A stretch of DNA of 64,000 nt from Hirudo medicinalis (Eukaryota; Annelida; Clitellata; Hirudinida; Hirudinidae): positions 36,875-100,874 of the forward strand of contig MPNW01000299.1 of assembly GCA_011800805.1 (NCBI GenBank), in the 5' to 3' direction. Positions within the stretch are counted from its first letter, which is position 1, and each line of letters starts with the position of its first letter. Below are positions 21,701 through 33,686 of the stretch, in pieces. The position numbers and the translations under genes are program-made. The notes beneath the pieces are model-generated. The model searched no databases. It saw nothing but the letters and a program-made list of their open reading frames with translations, and was not told the origin of the DNA.

Positions 21701-24700
21701 GTGCATTTGGATGATGCTTCTTTGGTCGAGCGACGCGACCACGCCGTTCGCCTCCGACACAGCCAGGATCATCGTCGGAATGTTCCTCGCTTTCGAGGCA
21801 AAAGCCCTTAAAACAATTTCAGAAGATTCTCAGACTTAATTAAAAAATATTTAAACGGACTTGTTTATTCTCAAACTGAATCCATATTACTTGAGGTTTG
21901 ACAATGAAGCAATCCTGTGTGCGCTGTAGACGAGAATCCAACCGTGGAAAAGCGTGGAAAGAAGTTTCGAAGCCTCGTGATAGGACGAACAAACGACCTC
22001 GACCTTGTGCTTCCTCTCCTCCAAATAAGCAATCAGGCTCAGCGATTGGCTGTCCTGGTGGGTCACATGACATAGTTGATGGTTCAGCAGAGGTGAGAGA
22101 GGCAGGCTCATCTTGAATGGATCCCCACACATGAAGCACATGAGTATCCTGACGATCATCAATGAGTTCTTCCGTGTTCATAAATATCGAAGCCTCGCTC
22201 AAAGTTACCAGAAAAATATAAAGTAAAATTTATTGTAATTCATAGATTGAAGCATAAACTATAACTCGATCAAAAACCATTTCGATCGGCAAATGAAAAC
22301 GAGGCAAAAATAATAATAATATATCACGATTGCAGCCGTTTTGTAATAAAAATTAAATCAGATTAAAATAAACTTAGAAAACTAAGACCAAACCATCAAA
22401 CGCAGTGAGTGGTAATAGCAGTAATAACCACAAACAGTTATCAATCTTCAACCTTAATTCGGACTTGAGATTAGTCGACAGCTGCCAGGAACTTCCCAAG
22501 CTCGCCTTGTGCTTGAGCAGGGTGACCATGGTGTGCAGGGCGAGACCCACTTGGTCCTTGTAAAAGAACCTCGACGAACCCACCATCATGCTCGAGGGGA
22601 TGTCCACAAAATGGCAGTTCAACCTGAGTAATTTTAATGCAATTGTCGATGTCGTGTTGTTTATAAAGTTCTTTTACAAACATCAAGAAATCAGTTTAGG
22701 AGAAATACTAAGTAACCGATTAACATAATTAATTTCCAATTTGAAATCAAAGCACTATTACCAAGTATTATTATTAATTATAATAGTCACATAATTGCAG
22801 CACTGCTTCAACCTGTTGGCCAGTGCTTGTCCCTGCTCCCTCAGCTGAGTGAGTTCCTCCTCATCGATGGCAACGTCGTGCCCGAGGATGACGACGAAAG
22901 ACAGACTTTCAACGGAAACCCCGGGAGTCGAACACGAGCCGAGAAGTTGGTTCAAGTGCCTCTCGATGCACATCAGCGACGAAAGAGAATTGTAGGCACA
23001 AAAGAAACCTGTTCAAAGTTTTAATAATTAAAAACATGGCAACCAAAGATTCGAAAACTTAAATTTCTAACTCTAAGGTTCAAAAACTTTCTGTGCAAAA
23101 AAAAAGGTTCTGTGCAATCATCTGAACTTAACGAAACCTCGACAACCGACATCGGTTGCATCACGAAAGGAGTTTACTCGAAGGCAATAAATAATGACGA
23201 AGGCACGAGCGACATGGCAACAACGTATTACATCCGATGCAAGCACAGTGCTCGACCACCAGCTTTGATCATCGACGACATGAATGAATAAATGAGGACA
23301 TTTACATGATGAGGTGTTATACTAATATTAATAATAATGTTAACACAAGTTGTGTATTGCAGTTGCAGTTGTTGTAGTTGTATAAGTTGTGTAGCAACAA
23401 CTATTGATATAAAAATGTGTGGAGCATTTACAACGCACACAAAATAAGAATGAAATTCTGAACTTATTAAATGCACGCAAAACAAATGAAATTCCGATGA
23501 TACGACACCTTGAGGGTAGCTGGAGAATGTCTGAATGTTTCCAGCATTGAGTGGAAAGACCACAAGGTCTATGGACACCCGTTCACCATCAATCACACTC
23601 AGACCACCCATGGACTGATCCTGAAGTAATGATTTAATGTAATGATTTACTTGCATTTATTTACTTGTTGCAACTATTTAAACATCCATCCAGTTTTACA
23701 AATAATTGAAACGTTCCACGTAGTGGTCGGTAAGAGCACCGTGATTTCTTATGACAACTTTTGACCGAATTACTTTTTATTTTCTTAAACCAAAATTCGG
23801 AAATGTTATTCGATTTAGAAAGCGCCATAAACTTGGAAATTTGCCTTACAATATGGCAATAAATTCAAGAACTACACGTTTGTTGCAATCTTTAAGTTAC
23901 CTGTGATGTAAGACAATAATAAGGGTTCCAAATAATTTTATTAAACCAAATAAAGTGACATTATGATGCATTCTGTGACTTCTTTTCTATTCGATTCCAT
24001 TGATGGCTGAAAATCCTCTCCATAGGTGTTATCTCTGAATTTCCTGCTGCAATGAACTTCTTGCTCCATCTCTAAATCATGCCAATCAGTAAAAATCATA
24101 AATGTTAAACTTTGTTTCATCTACAGACCTCCATTTGTCTCCACAACCAATCACATGTTTTGCCTGTTGCAGGTGATGCTGTCTGTGCTCTTTCTTTTGA
24201 CAGCATTGATACTTCAATATTTTGCTGTTTCTAATGCATCCTGACACTCTAGAACACTGTTGCTCACTTGCAAATTTAATGATGGACAAACTCGTTCAAC
24301 TGAAAATCCACCCCTTGAAGACTCTCGAATGAGATTTTGACGTTCCTTCTCCAGAGTTTTGGCTCTTTGGTTTCTTTCTGCATTCCACTGGATTTATCTC
24401 AACAGTTTTAGAGCAATCGACCTCATTGGAAATCATCTGACCTCTTTCTTGGTCATTCAGTCTTGCCTTCTTCCCCAAGTTCTTAGAGGTCAATCAACTT
24501 TTAATGTGTTCTACTTGACGTACTTTTGTGTAGCTAATGAAATATTACACACTCCCTCCAATTGACCCCCCACAAATAATTAATTATGCAATTACATGAA
24601 ACCAATTTTAAAAATATGTCAATCAAACTGGCACACAGATTTGCATTACTGTTAAAACTGTAATAAATTTGTTTTCAAGTTTATTATAAATATCATACTG

Positions 24701-25252
24701 CTGCTTAAATTATGCAACCATGAAATGTATGAAATTCAGATTTAGGAAAGTTATGAAAAAAGTGGTGCTCTTAAAGATGTGCCAACCACTGCAGATTATG
24801 TACAATTGTAATTAAAAATGCTTGAAATTTTATTAAACATAACTTTTGTTATGCTCTCACTGCACTCAATATTTTATAAATTTGAATCAGAATCACATTC
24901 AATGCTGCTGAGAAATGGAAAGTGAAACTCACCATGATTTCCTGTTGAAGTTGAAGTGCCAAGGCATGTTCGCTGATGATTGCAAGATGCAATCTTTCTC
25001 CTTCGGAACATCCGTCCAACAAGTTCACATTCATCCAACTCTGATCCCTGACCAAACACATTTCCACAATTCATTGCAATCAGCACAATAACTAGAATTA
25101 TGTAATAGCAATCTGGTAATATCAAAAGAGATTATTCTCCAGCACATTAACATAAACCAACTTAGAAGTTATAATACACTTATCTCAATGAAAGTATTAT
25201 TTCTTATTAGTCTTTAAACCATCATCATCATCATCATCACCATCCTCATCAC

Positions 25253-25305
<53 letters not shown>

Positions 25306-25511
25306 CCATCACCATCGTCATCAATATCAACCTGGGTCGTATCCTGCTCAGCAAGTTACTGATGCCAATCTCAGCGCATGAATCCCTGAAGGGACAGCTT
25401 TCTTTGGATGAATGTTGGATGAAACCAAAGTGACTCAACAACATGCTCTTCCTGTCATCATCCATTCTTGACATATTTTTGTGCCTGTGTTTGTAAATAA
25501 TTAACATTCAA

Positions 25512-25549
<38 letters not shown>

Positions 25550-28500
25550 TGAATTACAACTTAGTTGAAAAAGAATTATCTATCCATCCATCCTATTTAT
25601 AAACAAACCCAAATACATATTACCTGTAAGCTATTACAGGTGTTAATCCACCTCACCTGAATTCATTTTGTAGCTTCTCTGAGACCTCCTTGATGTCCTC
25701 ACTTTGAACAGAACCTCTTTCAAACCTCATGAACAACTCTGCATTCTCAAACAACAATTCCTGGAAGTCCTGTCTTGCATTTTCCTGTGAGGAATATTAT
25801 AGAAATAAACTAACATTATTAAAGCAATATGTACTTAAAAAGCGATATTTTCAATAAAAACACAATGACTTAGATTCAAGTGAGTCGAGTTACAACATCT
25901 TAGATGCATTAAATAGCAGATAACCTTTATAACCGATCAAATTGTGAAATCATAATTATTAAAAATGATTTGGTAATTATTGTTGTACAAACAATTTTCA
26001 AATAATTGTATCAACATTAATGTTGCATTTTTCTTACAACGACAAGAGCAATAAACCAGGCTGGAAAAACATTGCACGAGAAACACGTCGTAGCAGTAAA
26101 GCATGAATCGCTTTTATGCAAGACTAACCGTTAACCGTTCTTGTACGAAGAAAGACAATTAAAGAAGCACTAATGCCACAAGAAACGAATCAACAATTTA
26201 AAAAGGAATAACAAAACAAAGACAAGTTAGCAATTAGCAATATTCACAAACACAACAGTTGTTTATGTTGTTTATATCATAATAATTATAATTACAATAA
26301 TAATATATATTTATTACAATATTCCACTGAGCTATTTCCCATCCAGCACTTATAAATTAGGTGCATTAAAAAGTCCTCCAGCACCTCATTAATGAAAACC
26401 TACTGAGAAGAACTTTCACCAGGCCTTTCAAATGCAAAGATAGAATTTTTACATCCATTTACATTTCACTGTTTGCAAACGACAACAGCCACAACAACAA
26501 CAACAGCCACAACAACAACAACAGCCACAACAACAACAACAGCCACAACAATGACAATAACATTCCTTAAGGGAGTTATTTTGTGCACAAAAATTGATTT
26601 CCATCAATTGAGCAGAAATGTGTCATTCAACTGAAATTGAATGCAAGGGATGATGATGATGATGATGATGATGATGCCAACTCTTTATTTCAGATTTGGT
26701 CTTCGAATTCAGCACAATTTCAAGCGAGGAAGTTACAAAGAGGTACGGATGATGTGAATTTATGATTTTGTTGACTGTGAACATTAAAAGTGGTTTAATT
26801 AATGAGAGAGAGTTATGATGTTATGATGTCATGTTATGATGTCATGATATTATGATATCATGGTGTTATGATATCATGGTGCTATGATATTATGATGTCA
26901 TGGTGTTATGATATTATGATGTTATGATGTCATGGTGTTATGATGTCATGGTGTCATGGTGTTATGATGTCATGGTGTTACGATATTATGATGTCATGGT
27001 GTTACGATGTCATGGTGTGATGATTGCTAATTACATGTAACCAATCAACTTAACCAATAACCAATTAACTTTCACCATTGCAACTCAAAGATGTTTTGTA
27101 CTAAAGTGTTGAGTTTTTTAAAAGAACTTTAAAAATTCTAGTTTTGCTAAAAATTTAATTTGTATTATTTTTTGATCGGTTGAGTCCTGGCAGCATTCTT
27201 GCCTCTGCTTCTAGAACTTCTTGTAGCAGTTCGGCTCGTAAATAAAGTATTAAAATGCATTTCTCAGCCAAAAATCAACAAACAATCCAGTTATTAAGAA
27301 TGTTGTCTGGGTCGATAATATTTCATTATTGCCGTAAAATGGTTTAAAGAGGGAAGTAAACATTAAAAAATTGAAATAATTGTGAAGCAATCGATCACGA
27401 CTTGGAGATAAAATAATGCGCTCTCGAAAATTACGATCGGCAACGGCAATTACCTTGAGGGACTTCTGAAACTCGTCGTAAATCTCCTGCCTGTCCCTCT
27501 CGGGCAGACTGGAATAGCACTCCCTGCCCAAGAATTGAATGGAAACGTCGGTGAGCGGTTTGCCCGGCGTCACGTGAGGGTTCTCCTCCAACAGCGCCAA
27601 AAACTGATTCTTGAATCTGCGGACGGAAGGTCGTAAATCTAAACGTTGCAAACGTAACCGACCATCTAGCCGATACGAACATCTACGGAACATATTAATG
27701 ACGTTAACATATTAATGAAATTAAGTTGCATAATAATATTATTGCGTGATGATAAGTAAAGCAACGGATATTTGTCTTTTTCTGTTTACATTTGATTTGT
27801 AAAGTATTTTCAGCTAAACTAATAAAAACCAATTACACCATTTATATGTAATTTCATGCATTCATACTCAAATACCACTGACATAAATTCTATTTGCCCA
27901 AACACCGTAAGTATTCATAACTACCAACAACTTACTCGAGCCTCCTTCTCTCAGCTCTCAAGACATTCAAGTGATTCCTGTACACGAGTTCCGCTTCATT
28001 GGTCTGCATGAGGTCCCACGGAAGTCGATCGTCGCCGGAGTCGAGGAGAGGTTCGTCCTTCCACGTCTGATCGGGAGGGGGAACGACGAAGTAGTCCGAG
28101 AAGAAGTCCTGCCTCTGCAACCACATCAGCATTGCATACCAGCTCCTGTTGACCAAATTGTTAGCAACAATCATCATCAAGCAAGTCATCATTATCAATT
28201 ATCATGACTTTATCATTACCACACATGCATCACACTGACCGGGCAGGATGTCACATGTGATGGATGTTTGTGATGAGTAATGATGACCCAGATGTCATCA
28301 AATGAAACTCGAAGCAGGATCCATTTCAAAACCATAATTTTATAATAAACAATAATTTAATTTATTGACACTTGTTTGTTTCAGATTATATTTAAAATCC
28401 AACATTATATTACATTACAAACTTCCAAACATCTTCAGCATACCTTTGAAATAAACGTTGTACCGGTAAAATCCACTCGGCAACACGTTTGCCGAGCCAT

Positions 28501-31420
28501 GAGTTTTATTGTTGAAGACAACAAAAGATTAGCATCAATTGTCTACTAATCGAAATAAACGAGATCATTGCTGCTGAAATGCAAAAAATTCACAAAATGC
28601 GGGTCAGACGTTATGCAGACATTAAAAAGAATTAATATCGATAATGCATTTTATTTAGCTTATTTTTAGAAGCTCCGAAGTTGATGACATAAATTGGACA
28701 TTTTAAAGGATGTTCTGAAACTTTTGACATCGTGTTTATCAATTAAACAAAGTGAGAAAAGATGTTTTGTGCGACTCGGAGACCATCAGAACTAATACTT
28801 CATATAATAACAATAATTTAACAGAAGCAACATATTTTGTGCTTCTTTTGGACCTCAATTTAAGCAAATCCTCAACAGGGCATTGAGCAATATTAAATAC
28901 ATGTAATCATAGTTTTAAGATGTTACTGATAATGCTAGTGACTAATTATTTTTAATTAACAATTAATCAATAAAAATTGATTAACCATAATTATTAACAA
29001 TTAACCAATAATAATAATAATGGTAATGATGATGACAATGACAATGACAATAATAATAACAACGGCAACAACTGACAACAAGAACAACAATTGGTTAATA
29101 ATGGAGTCAGCATAAAGATGATGTTCCTTAACATTCAGTACCTAGACAGCATTCCAGTTCAATTATGTAAATGTTTACTACTAATAATGATGATGATGAT
29201 GATGACGATGACGATGATGATGAAACAGATGATAGGAGTAGATTCTATGAGATTCCACTCATTATAAATGTTTACCTTATACATGCATATACATTTATAA
29301 ATTAATATAAATAATAAAACCATAATAAGAACAATAATAACAATAACAACAACAATAGTAACATGAGTAATTTTCGCAACAAGACCGTTAAAACATATTC
29401 CCTAACCAACACCAACACTGTTGCCATCATTGTTTACGATGTTCCCTTTTCAGAAATGTGTTAGAGAAAGTATCAAATATACCATGCATCACATTATTAT
29501 TGCTTAACTTAAAATAGCTTTAGTATAAATTGCTGTTCTTGTTGCATTTCAATCATAATTTTGAGTGCATCTTTGACCTACATTTGCCAGGAAGACAGAT
29601 GATAGATACATTCCAACCACATTATTCCCAAGCAAGCTATTCACACCAGGAGATAAACTCTGCACCATGGAAGATAAACAGGTGTTGCACATTTCTTGTG
29701 GGTCGAAATGCTTCCATTATTAATAATTTTGTAAACACTCACGTGCATGGTGCTTTCTCATTTAGCAAGAGTTATTTTTCTACTCGTTGAATTGAATATT
29801 AGGAATTCATTCAAAGTCTCAGAATGTCAGATATTACACCTAAGAATTGAAACTTAGCTAAAGTCACTCTTCTGGTTAAAGAAAGTTTAAAATACAAAAT
29901 ATTGCAACTTCAAAGACTGTTTGAAACAATATTTTCATAAATACACCACAATGGCATTCAAAAAACTTATGTAATAATAAACATTATTAGATTCATTTAG
30001 TTCCATTTCACACTCTAACAAACACTGCCTGGGCATCACAACTGCTCACCTATCACCAATGACATCAAGGTCTGGAAGGATTTCCCTCAAAGAGATTTCA
30101 AGTTGTTTCAAGTACCAGCTCTCCTTCTTCCTCAAGTACTCTTCCCTGATGTCTTTGAGGTAAGATTTGAAGGTCTTGCCTGCCTTGTCAGTACCAAATA
30201 ATTGAATGAAATGCATGAATTCAGGATAGGATTGCAAGTGACGTTGGCTGATAATCCAAAGAGCCTGAAAAGCAAACAACTTCTGTGAAGTGAAAGCTAT
30301 TTAAAATACTAAATTGATAAAAATCAGCAGTTACTCTGTAGTCATTGGCCACATGGCTTCTCAAGAGAGACATGAAACCCCTCCTGATGTTTTCCTTGTG
30401 TTCTCTGACCGACTTGGCAGCATCGGCATAGCTGGATATTTTGTTCTTGAGTCGAGAGGAGACTTTATCGATGGCATGGGCGACGGCAAAGAAAGCAGAG
30501 TCGACGTTAACATTTTCATGTGCTGAGGTCTCTATAACTAAAATTGTCCCCTTTTCTTTCAGTTCCTTCTTTTGAACTAACCTGCATACCAAGCATCACC
30601 AGTAAATAGCAACAAGATTGGATAACAAATCCAAGACAAACCTCTCAATTTCTGTCACAAAGGGTTTATGGACTTCATCATTTTTTGTTGTTGCAATGAC
30701 AATTGGCTTCTTTGTTTTGATGAGTTGAGAAAGAATATAGAATGTGTGCTCAACCTGAAGTTCTATGGAGCGATTGGCAACCCTGCTGACATCAAAAACA
30801 CACAAAAATCCATCCACTGAAAATTTACCCTCAGGCATAAATTTTTGTTCAAATTCATGTTCCAGACCTGAAAGAGACAAATTGGCTGTTTGTTGGAAAT
30901 GGATGAAATTTCAGCATTATCAGCAAATATCAACATTACTAGCTTTCATATGTCGCTAGAGGTTTCATAGATATTCCAAAATCTATTTAATCATTATTTA
31001 AAACATTAAAAATGAATTACCAAGCTGGTCTTTAGAAATGTAAGCAAGTTTCTCAGCAGACTGTAACTTGCACATGGCACATCTCTTGTAATAGGGATCT
31101 GTTTTGCCAATCCTGAATGACTGGAAAGAGGAGTCATCTACAAATTCTGTTTGTTCAATCACGTGGAAGTTGCAGTCTACTCCATCTTCACTCTTGGTAA
31201 TATCACCCCAATATAAGAAGTGATCGTTGTTAACGACTCTGCCAGCAAAGTCACTTTGACTAAGAACAGATATGTGGTCAGTATAGTAGTCATCAGCATA
31301 TGGTCTCATGAAGCGATTTATAAGACATGATTTCCCAACTCCACAAGATCCTTTCTCTTTTTCGGTTCCAGAAAGTCCAACTACAGAAATGTTGTAGGTT
31401 TTTTCACTTTTTTTGGCCAT
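15754..31420 (-). CDS. ARHGAP35: p190RhoGAP (Rho GTPase-activating protein 35/5 orthologue)
   Basis: GTPase-activating protein that switches off Rho at the membrane and cytoskeleton. Twenty-six exons join in phase to 1483 residues (vertebrate p190A is about 1500): 31420-31021, 30867-30642, 30581-30335, 30264-30050, 28145-27936, 27616-27454, 25784-25657, 25484-25332, 25047-24933, 23620-23509, 23008-22813, 22623-22453, 22148-21891, 21806-21622, 21358-21187, 21119-20926, 20699-20644, 20405-20313, 19671-19575, 19426-19277, 17881-17733, 17536-17419, 16929-16741, 16523-16392, 16303-16198, 15970-15754. Order: N-terminal GTPase-like domain with P-loop GSCGVGKS (24-31) and the family signature [14 protein letters not shown]-domain region (about 292-580); pseudoGTPase regions (about 581-984, including [12 protein letters not shown]); a tyrosine-containing linker; and a RhoGAP domain from about 1270 with GIYRVSGN supplying the arginine finger near 1315 and [12 protein letters not shown]. 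Vertebrates have two copies (ARHGAP5 and ARHGAP35); this looks like the single pre-duplication gene, so the symbol is nominal. Confidence 0.96.
17990..18083. repeat. 15-bp-period minisatellite, left part (interrupted by the hAT element)
   Basis: Degenerate units of ataacctctgttgct type. The same array resumes at 19083 after the 999-bp hAT insertion. Confidence 0.8.
18084..19082. mobile_element. hAT-type non-autonomous DNA transposon with TIRs and 8-bp target-site duplication
   Basis: The left end is CAGTGGCACACCCAA and the right end, reverse-complemented, is CAGTGGTGCACCCAG; these match at 12 of 15 positions. The element is flanked by ctgctgct (18076-18083) and ctgttgct (19083-19090), an 8-bp target duplication with one difference; 8 bp is the hAT hallmark. 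The element is 999 bp, AT-rich, with no intact ORF. It has inserted inside a 15-bp-period minisatellite in the p190RhoGAP intron between exons 20 and 21. Confidence 0.8.
19083..19232. repeat. 15-bp-period minisatellite, right part
   Basis: Units alternate between ataacctctgttcct and ataacttctattgct. This continues the array at 17990-18083; the hAT insertion splits them. Confidence 0.85.
24040..24520 (-). pseudogene. Possible decayed coding relic (coiled-coil-like)
   Basis: Minus-strand frames interrupted by stops read [19 protein letters not shown] and [12 protein letters not shown], a charged, heptad-like composition atypical of the surrounding AT-rich intron. It may be the remains of a retrocopied gene. 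It lies in the p190RhoGAP intron 23621-24932. The source family is not identified. Confidence 0.2.
25220..25322. repeat. Long (CAT)n microsatellite
   Basis: About thirty CAT-type triplets with a few CAC interruptions, directly downstream of p190RhoGAP exon 8 (25332). Confidence 0.95.
26470..26550. repeat. 18-bp tandem repeat (cagccacaacaacaacaa), about four copies
   Basis: A CAA-rich repeat in the p190RhoGAP intron 25785-27453. Confidence 0.9.
26814..27024. repeat. Degenerate tandem array of atgatgtcatggtgtt units
   Basis: About 210 bp of 9/18-bp-period units (gttatgatgtcatg, gttatgatatcatg) in the same p190RhoGAP intron. Confidence 0.85.
28146..30049. other. Large p190RhoGAP intron without features
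   Basis: About 1.9 kb of AT-rich sequence with (AAT)n, (GAT)n and AAC-rich tracts. No transposon or coding signal recognised. Confidence 0.6.
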
Positions 31421-33686
31421 CTCAATAGAATTACCCGGTTCCTTAAGTCCGGATATCTTTAACGATCCTATTGCTGCATGTTCACGATAAAAATAATCAC
31501 AAGAACTCCCTTGACTTAAAATAAAATTACCCCAAATCTTATTTTTTAAATAAATGTCTTTTTGTTAAATGTGTCTCTTGGCCAAAGTTCTATCATGGTT
31601 GAAGCACGTTGCTTAGACACAATATGAAACAATTTAGTACAGATATATCACGTAACAAGCAATAAAGAGTCTAAACAAAAACGATGAATGTGATCCGCTT
31701 CCCACAAGTTTGGAAGGAAAACTCAGCGTCTTACAACAGCAAAACAATACAACAGATCCAATACAAAAAGACAACAATCTAAGCTAATATGAATATTGAA
31801 ATGTAGGTTTACTTTTTGGAATTTACCTTGCGCACAACTATCTATGATTTTTTTTCAAGTAATAGTAACATTTATTTTCTAGTGAAAGTAAAAGCAACAT
31901 TTTACAAATATTATCTTATTTTCACAAATAGCGTCAATTACCAGCGGCATTTCCCAGATGAGGTTTAAATAATGTGTTCCAAAACACCTATTATTGATGA
32001 ACAGGTTTAGATACTGATGATCACTAACTTTTGCCTGCACTCCAATTCATTTGATTACTAAACGAAGCTTGTTTGATGTGATATAATCATATTATTAAAA
32101 CATCACCCGATTCAATGATGTCAAGTATTGTTATTTTGTATCGACTAATTATTGAACTTCGGTTCCAATTTTGTTTACACCAACTGGTATCGAAAGCTAT
32201 CGTTCTAATCAAGCATGATGACTTTTATTATACTGAATAATAGGCAATAACTGTTAGATGGAGAACGACCAATTTTTCAACAAGAAACTTGCATCTCATT
32301 TTGATTAGCAGAGTTTGGCTCTTGGCAGTCCGACGAAATCATGGAAAGCCATTTATGGATAGCCACTTAATTTAATTTGTGTAAAAGCTATGCGATTAAT
32401 ATTGTGTGATTCTCAAGTGTAATAAGCACAGTTCAGACGTTCAGTCGGAAATATATTTTTATATATTTTTAAAATTATTATTTTATTTTGTAGTATTATT
32501 TTTAATATTTGCATTTGAGTTACCTGGAGTTTATACATAACAATTAATAATTGTTAACATTTTTAATTTTTTTTGTAGAAAATAACTGATTAGTTGGCGT
32601 AGTCCATGTTCCATTAGCTGGCTAATAGTACGAAAACTTTAAAGTGTTAGTGACTTCAACTCACCAATCTAAAAACATGGAACCTCCTAATCATTCTGCG
32701 TCCGTCTTAAACATTAAAATTTAGAATTCTGAAATGACACAAATGTCATCTCATAGTTAATATTGTGTGACGCCTATAAAAGTGCGTGTCCGATTAAAAA
32801 ATAAATATGCTAGAAAGCTGCTTTATTTACATAAAAATTGTATTAGTACAAAAACCAATTCCTCTTGACATTGAACGCATAGAACGCTTCTGGTATTAAC
32901 TTAAACTTAACAAATTATAGGGGTCCTTAAGGATTGTCTGTGCAGAAGAGCCACTTAATTTTAAATTCTTATTTAATAGCCTTCAGACTCCAGGCCAATA
33001 TTGAATTCTTCCACAGTTCTGGCTTCCACCGTTTGTGCCTTGAACTTATTTCAGCTTTCATCCACTCTGGCACTAATGAATCATTGTTCAAAGATCCTTG
33101 TTTCTTTCATAAACATCTTATATTTAGTAATAGTAGTATTTTATTAATGCCCCAATATCACTTGATGAGTAGGACAAAACATTTTATATCGGTGTCCCTT
33201 TGCGGATCTATTTTAATGATCAGACGAGGCAAAAACCAGTTAAAATTTATTTCATTATAAAATGGAACCAGCATAATCAACTTAAGGTCTTAGGAAACGG
33301 TTTTTTAACTAGAAGCCAAATGCAATTTCATTACTTTAGACCACATTGTCATGTCTAATCCAATTCAACCTTAGTGGAGAACACAGACATTTAAATGAAA
33401 ATTTTGTTCTGTTAATTCATTTGTTAAAGGTAATAATTAAATTTAAACTTTAGCTGAAGAGAATATTAAAAATGATAATTCGTTGTCTTTTGACAAGTTG
33501 CACATCGTCTCGTATTTATTTATGTGTTAGGATTTTTATTCGCATTGGGATGCTAGCGTTTTTTGCTTGCGTATTGATCAGTGCATTTACAAATGCTTCT
33601 GATGCCCTATTGTTCTAAATCAATTTTTGTAAATTTATTTGTGCACACCATTTGCTAAAAAAGTTTAAAAGATCAGCTCCCTGATA
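31421..33686. promoter_or_regulatory. Divergent 2.27-kb spacer between p190RhoGAP and DIP2 start codons
   Basis: Head-to-head arrangement, so it holds both promoters and probably 5' UTR exons. I see no CpG-rich core and no coding signal; one open frame at 32934-33260 has no recognisable similarity. Confidence 0.5.

Noticed and set aside
25214..25507. Open frame with long runs of one residue (methionine or histidine) beside p190RhoGAP exon 8
   Set aside because: It is the translation of the (CAT)n microsatellite joined to the true exon 25332-25484.
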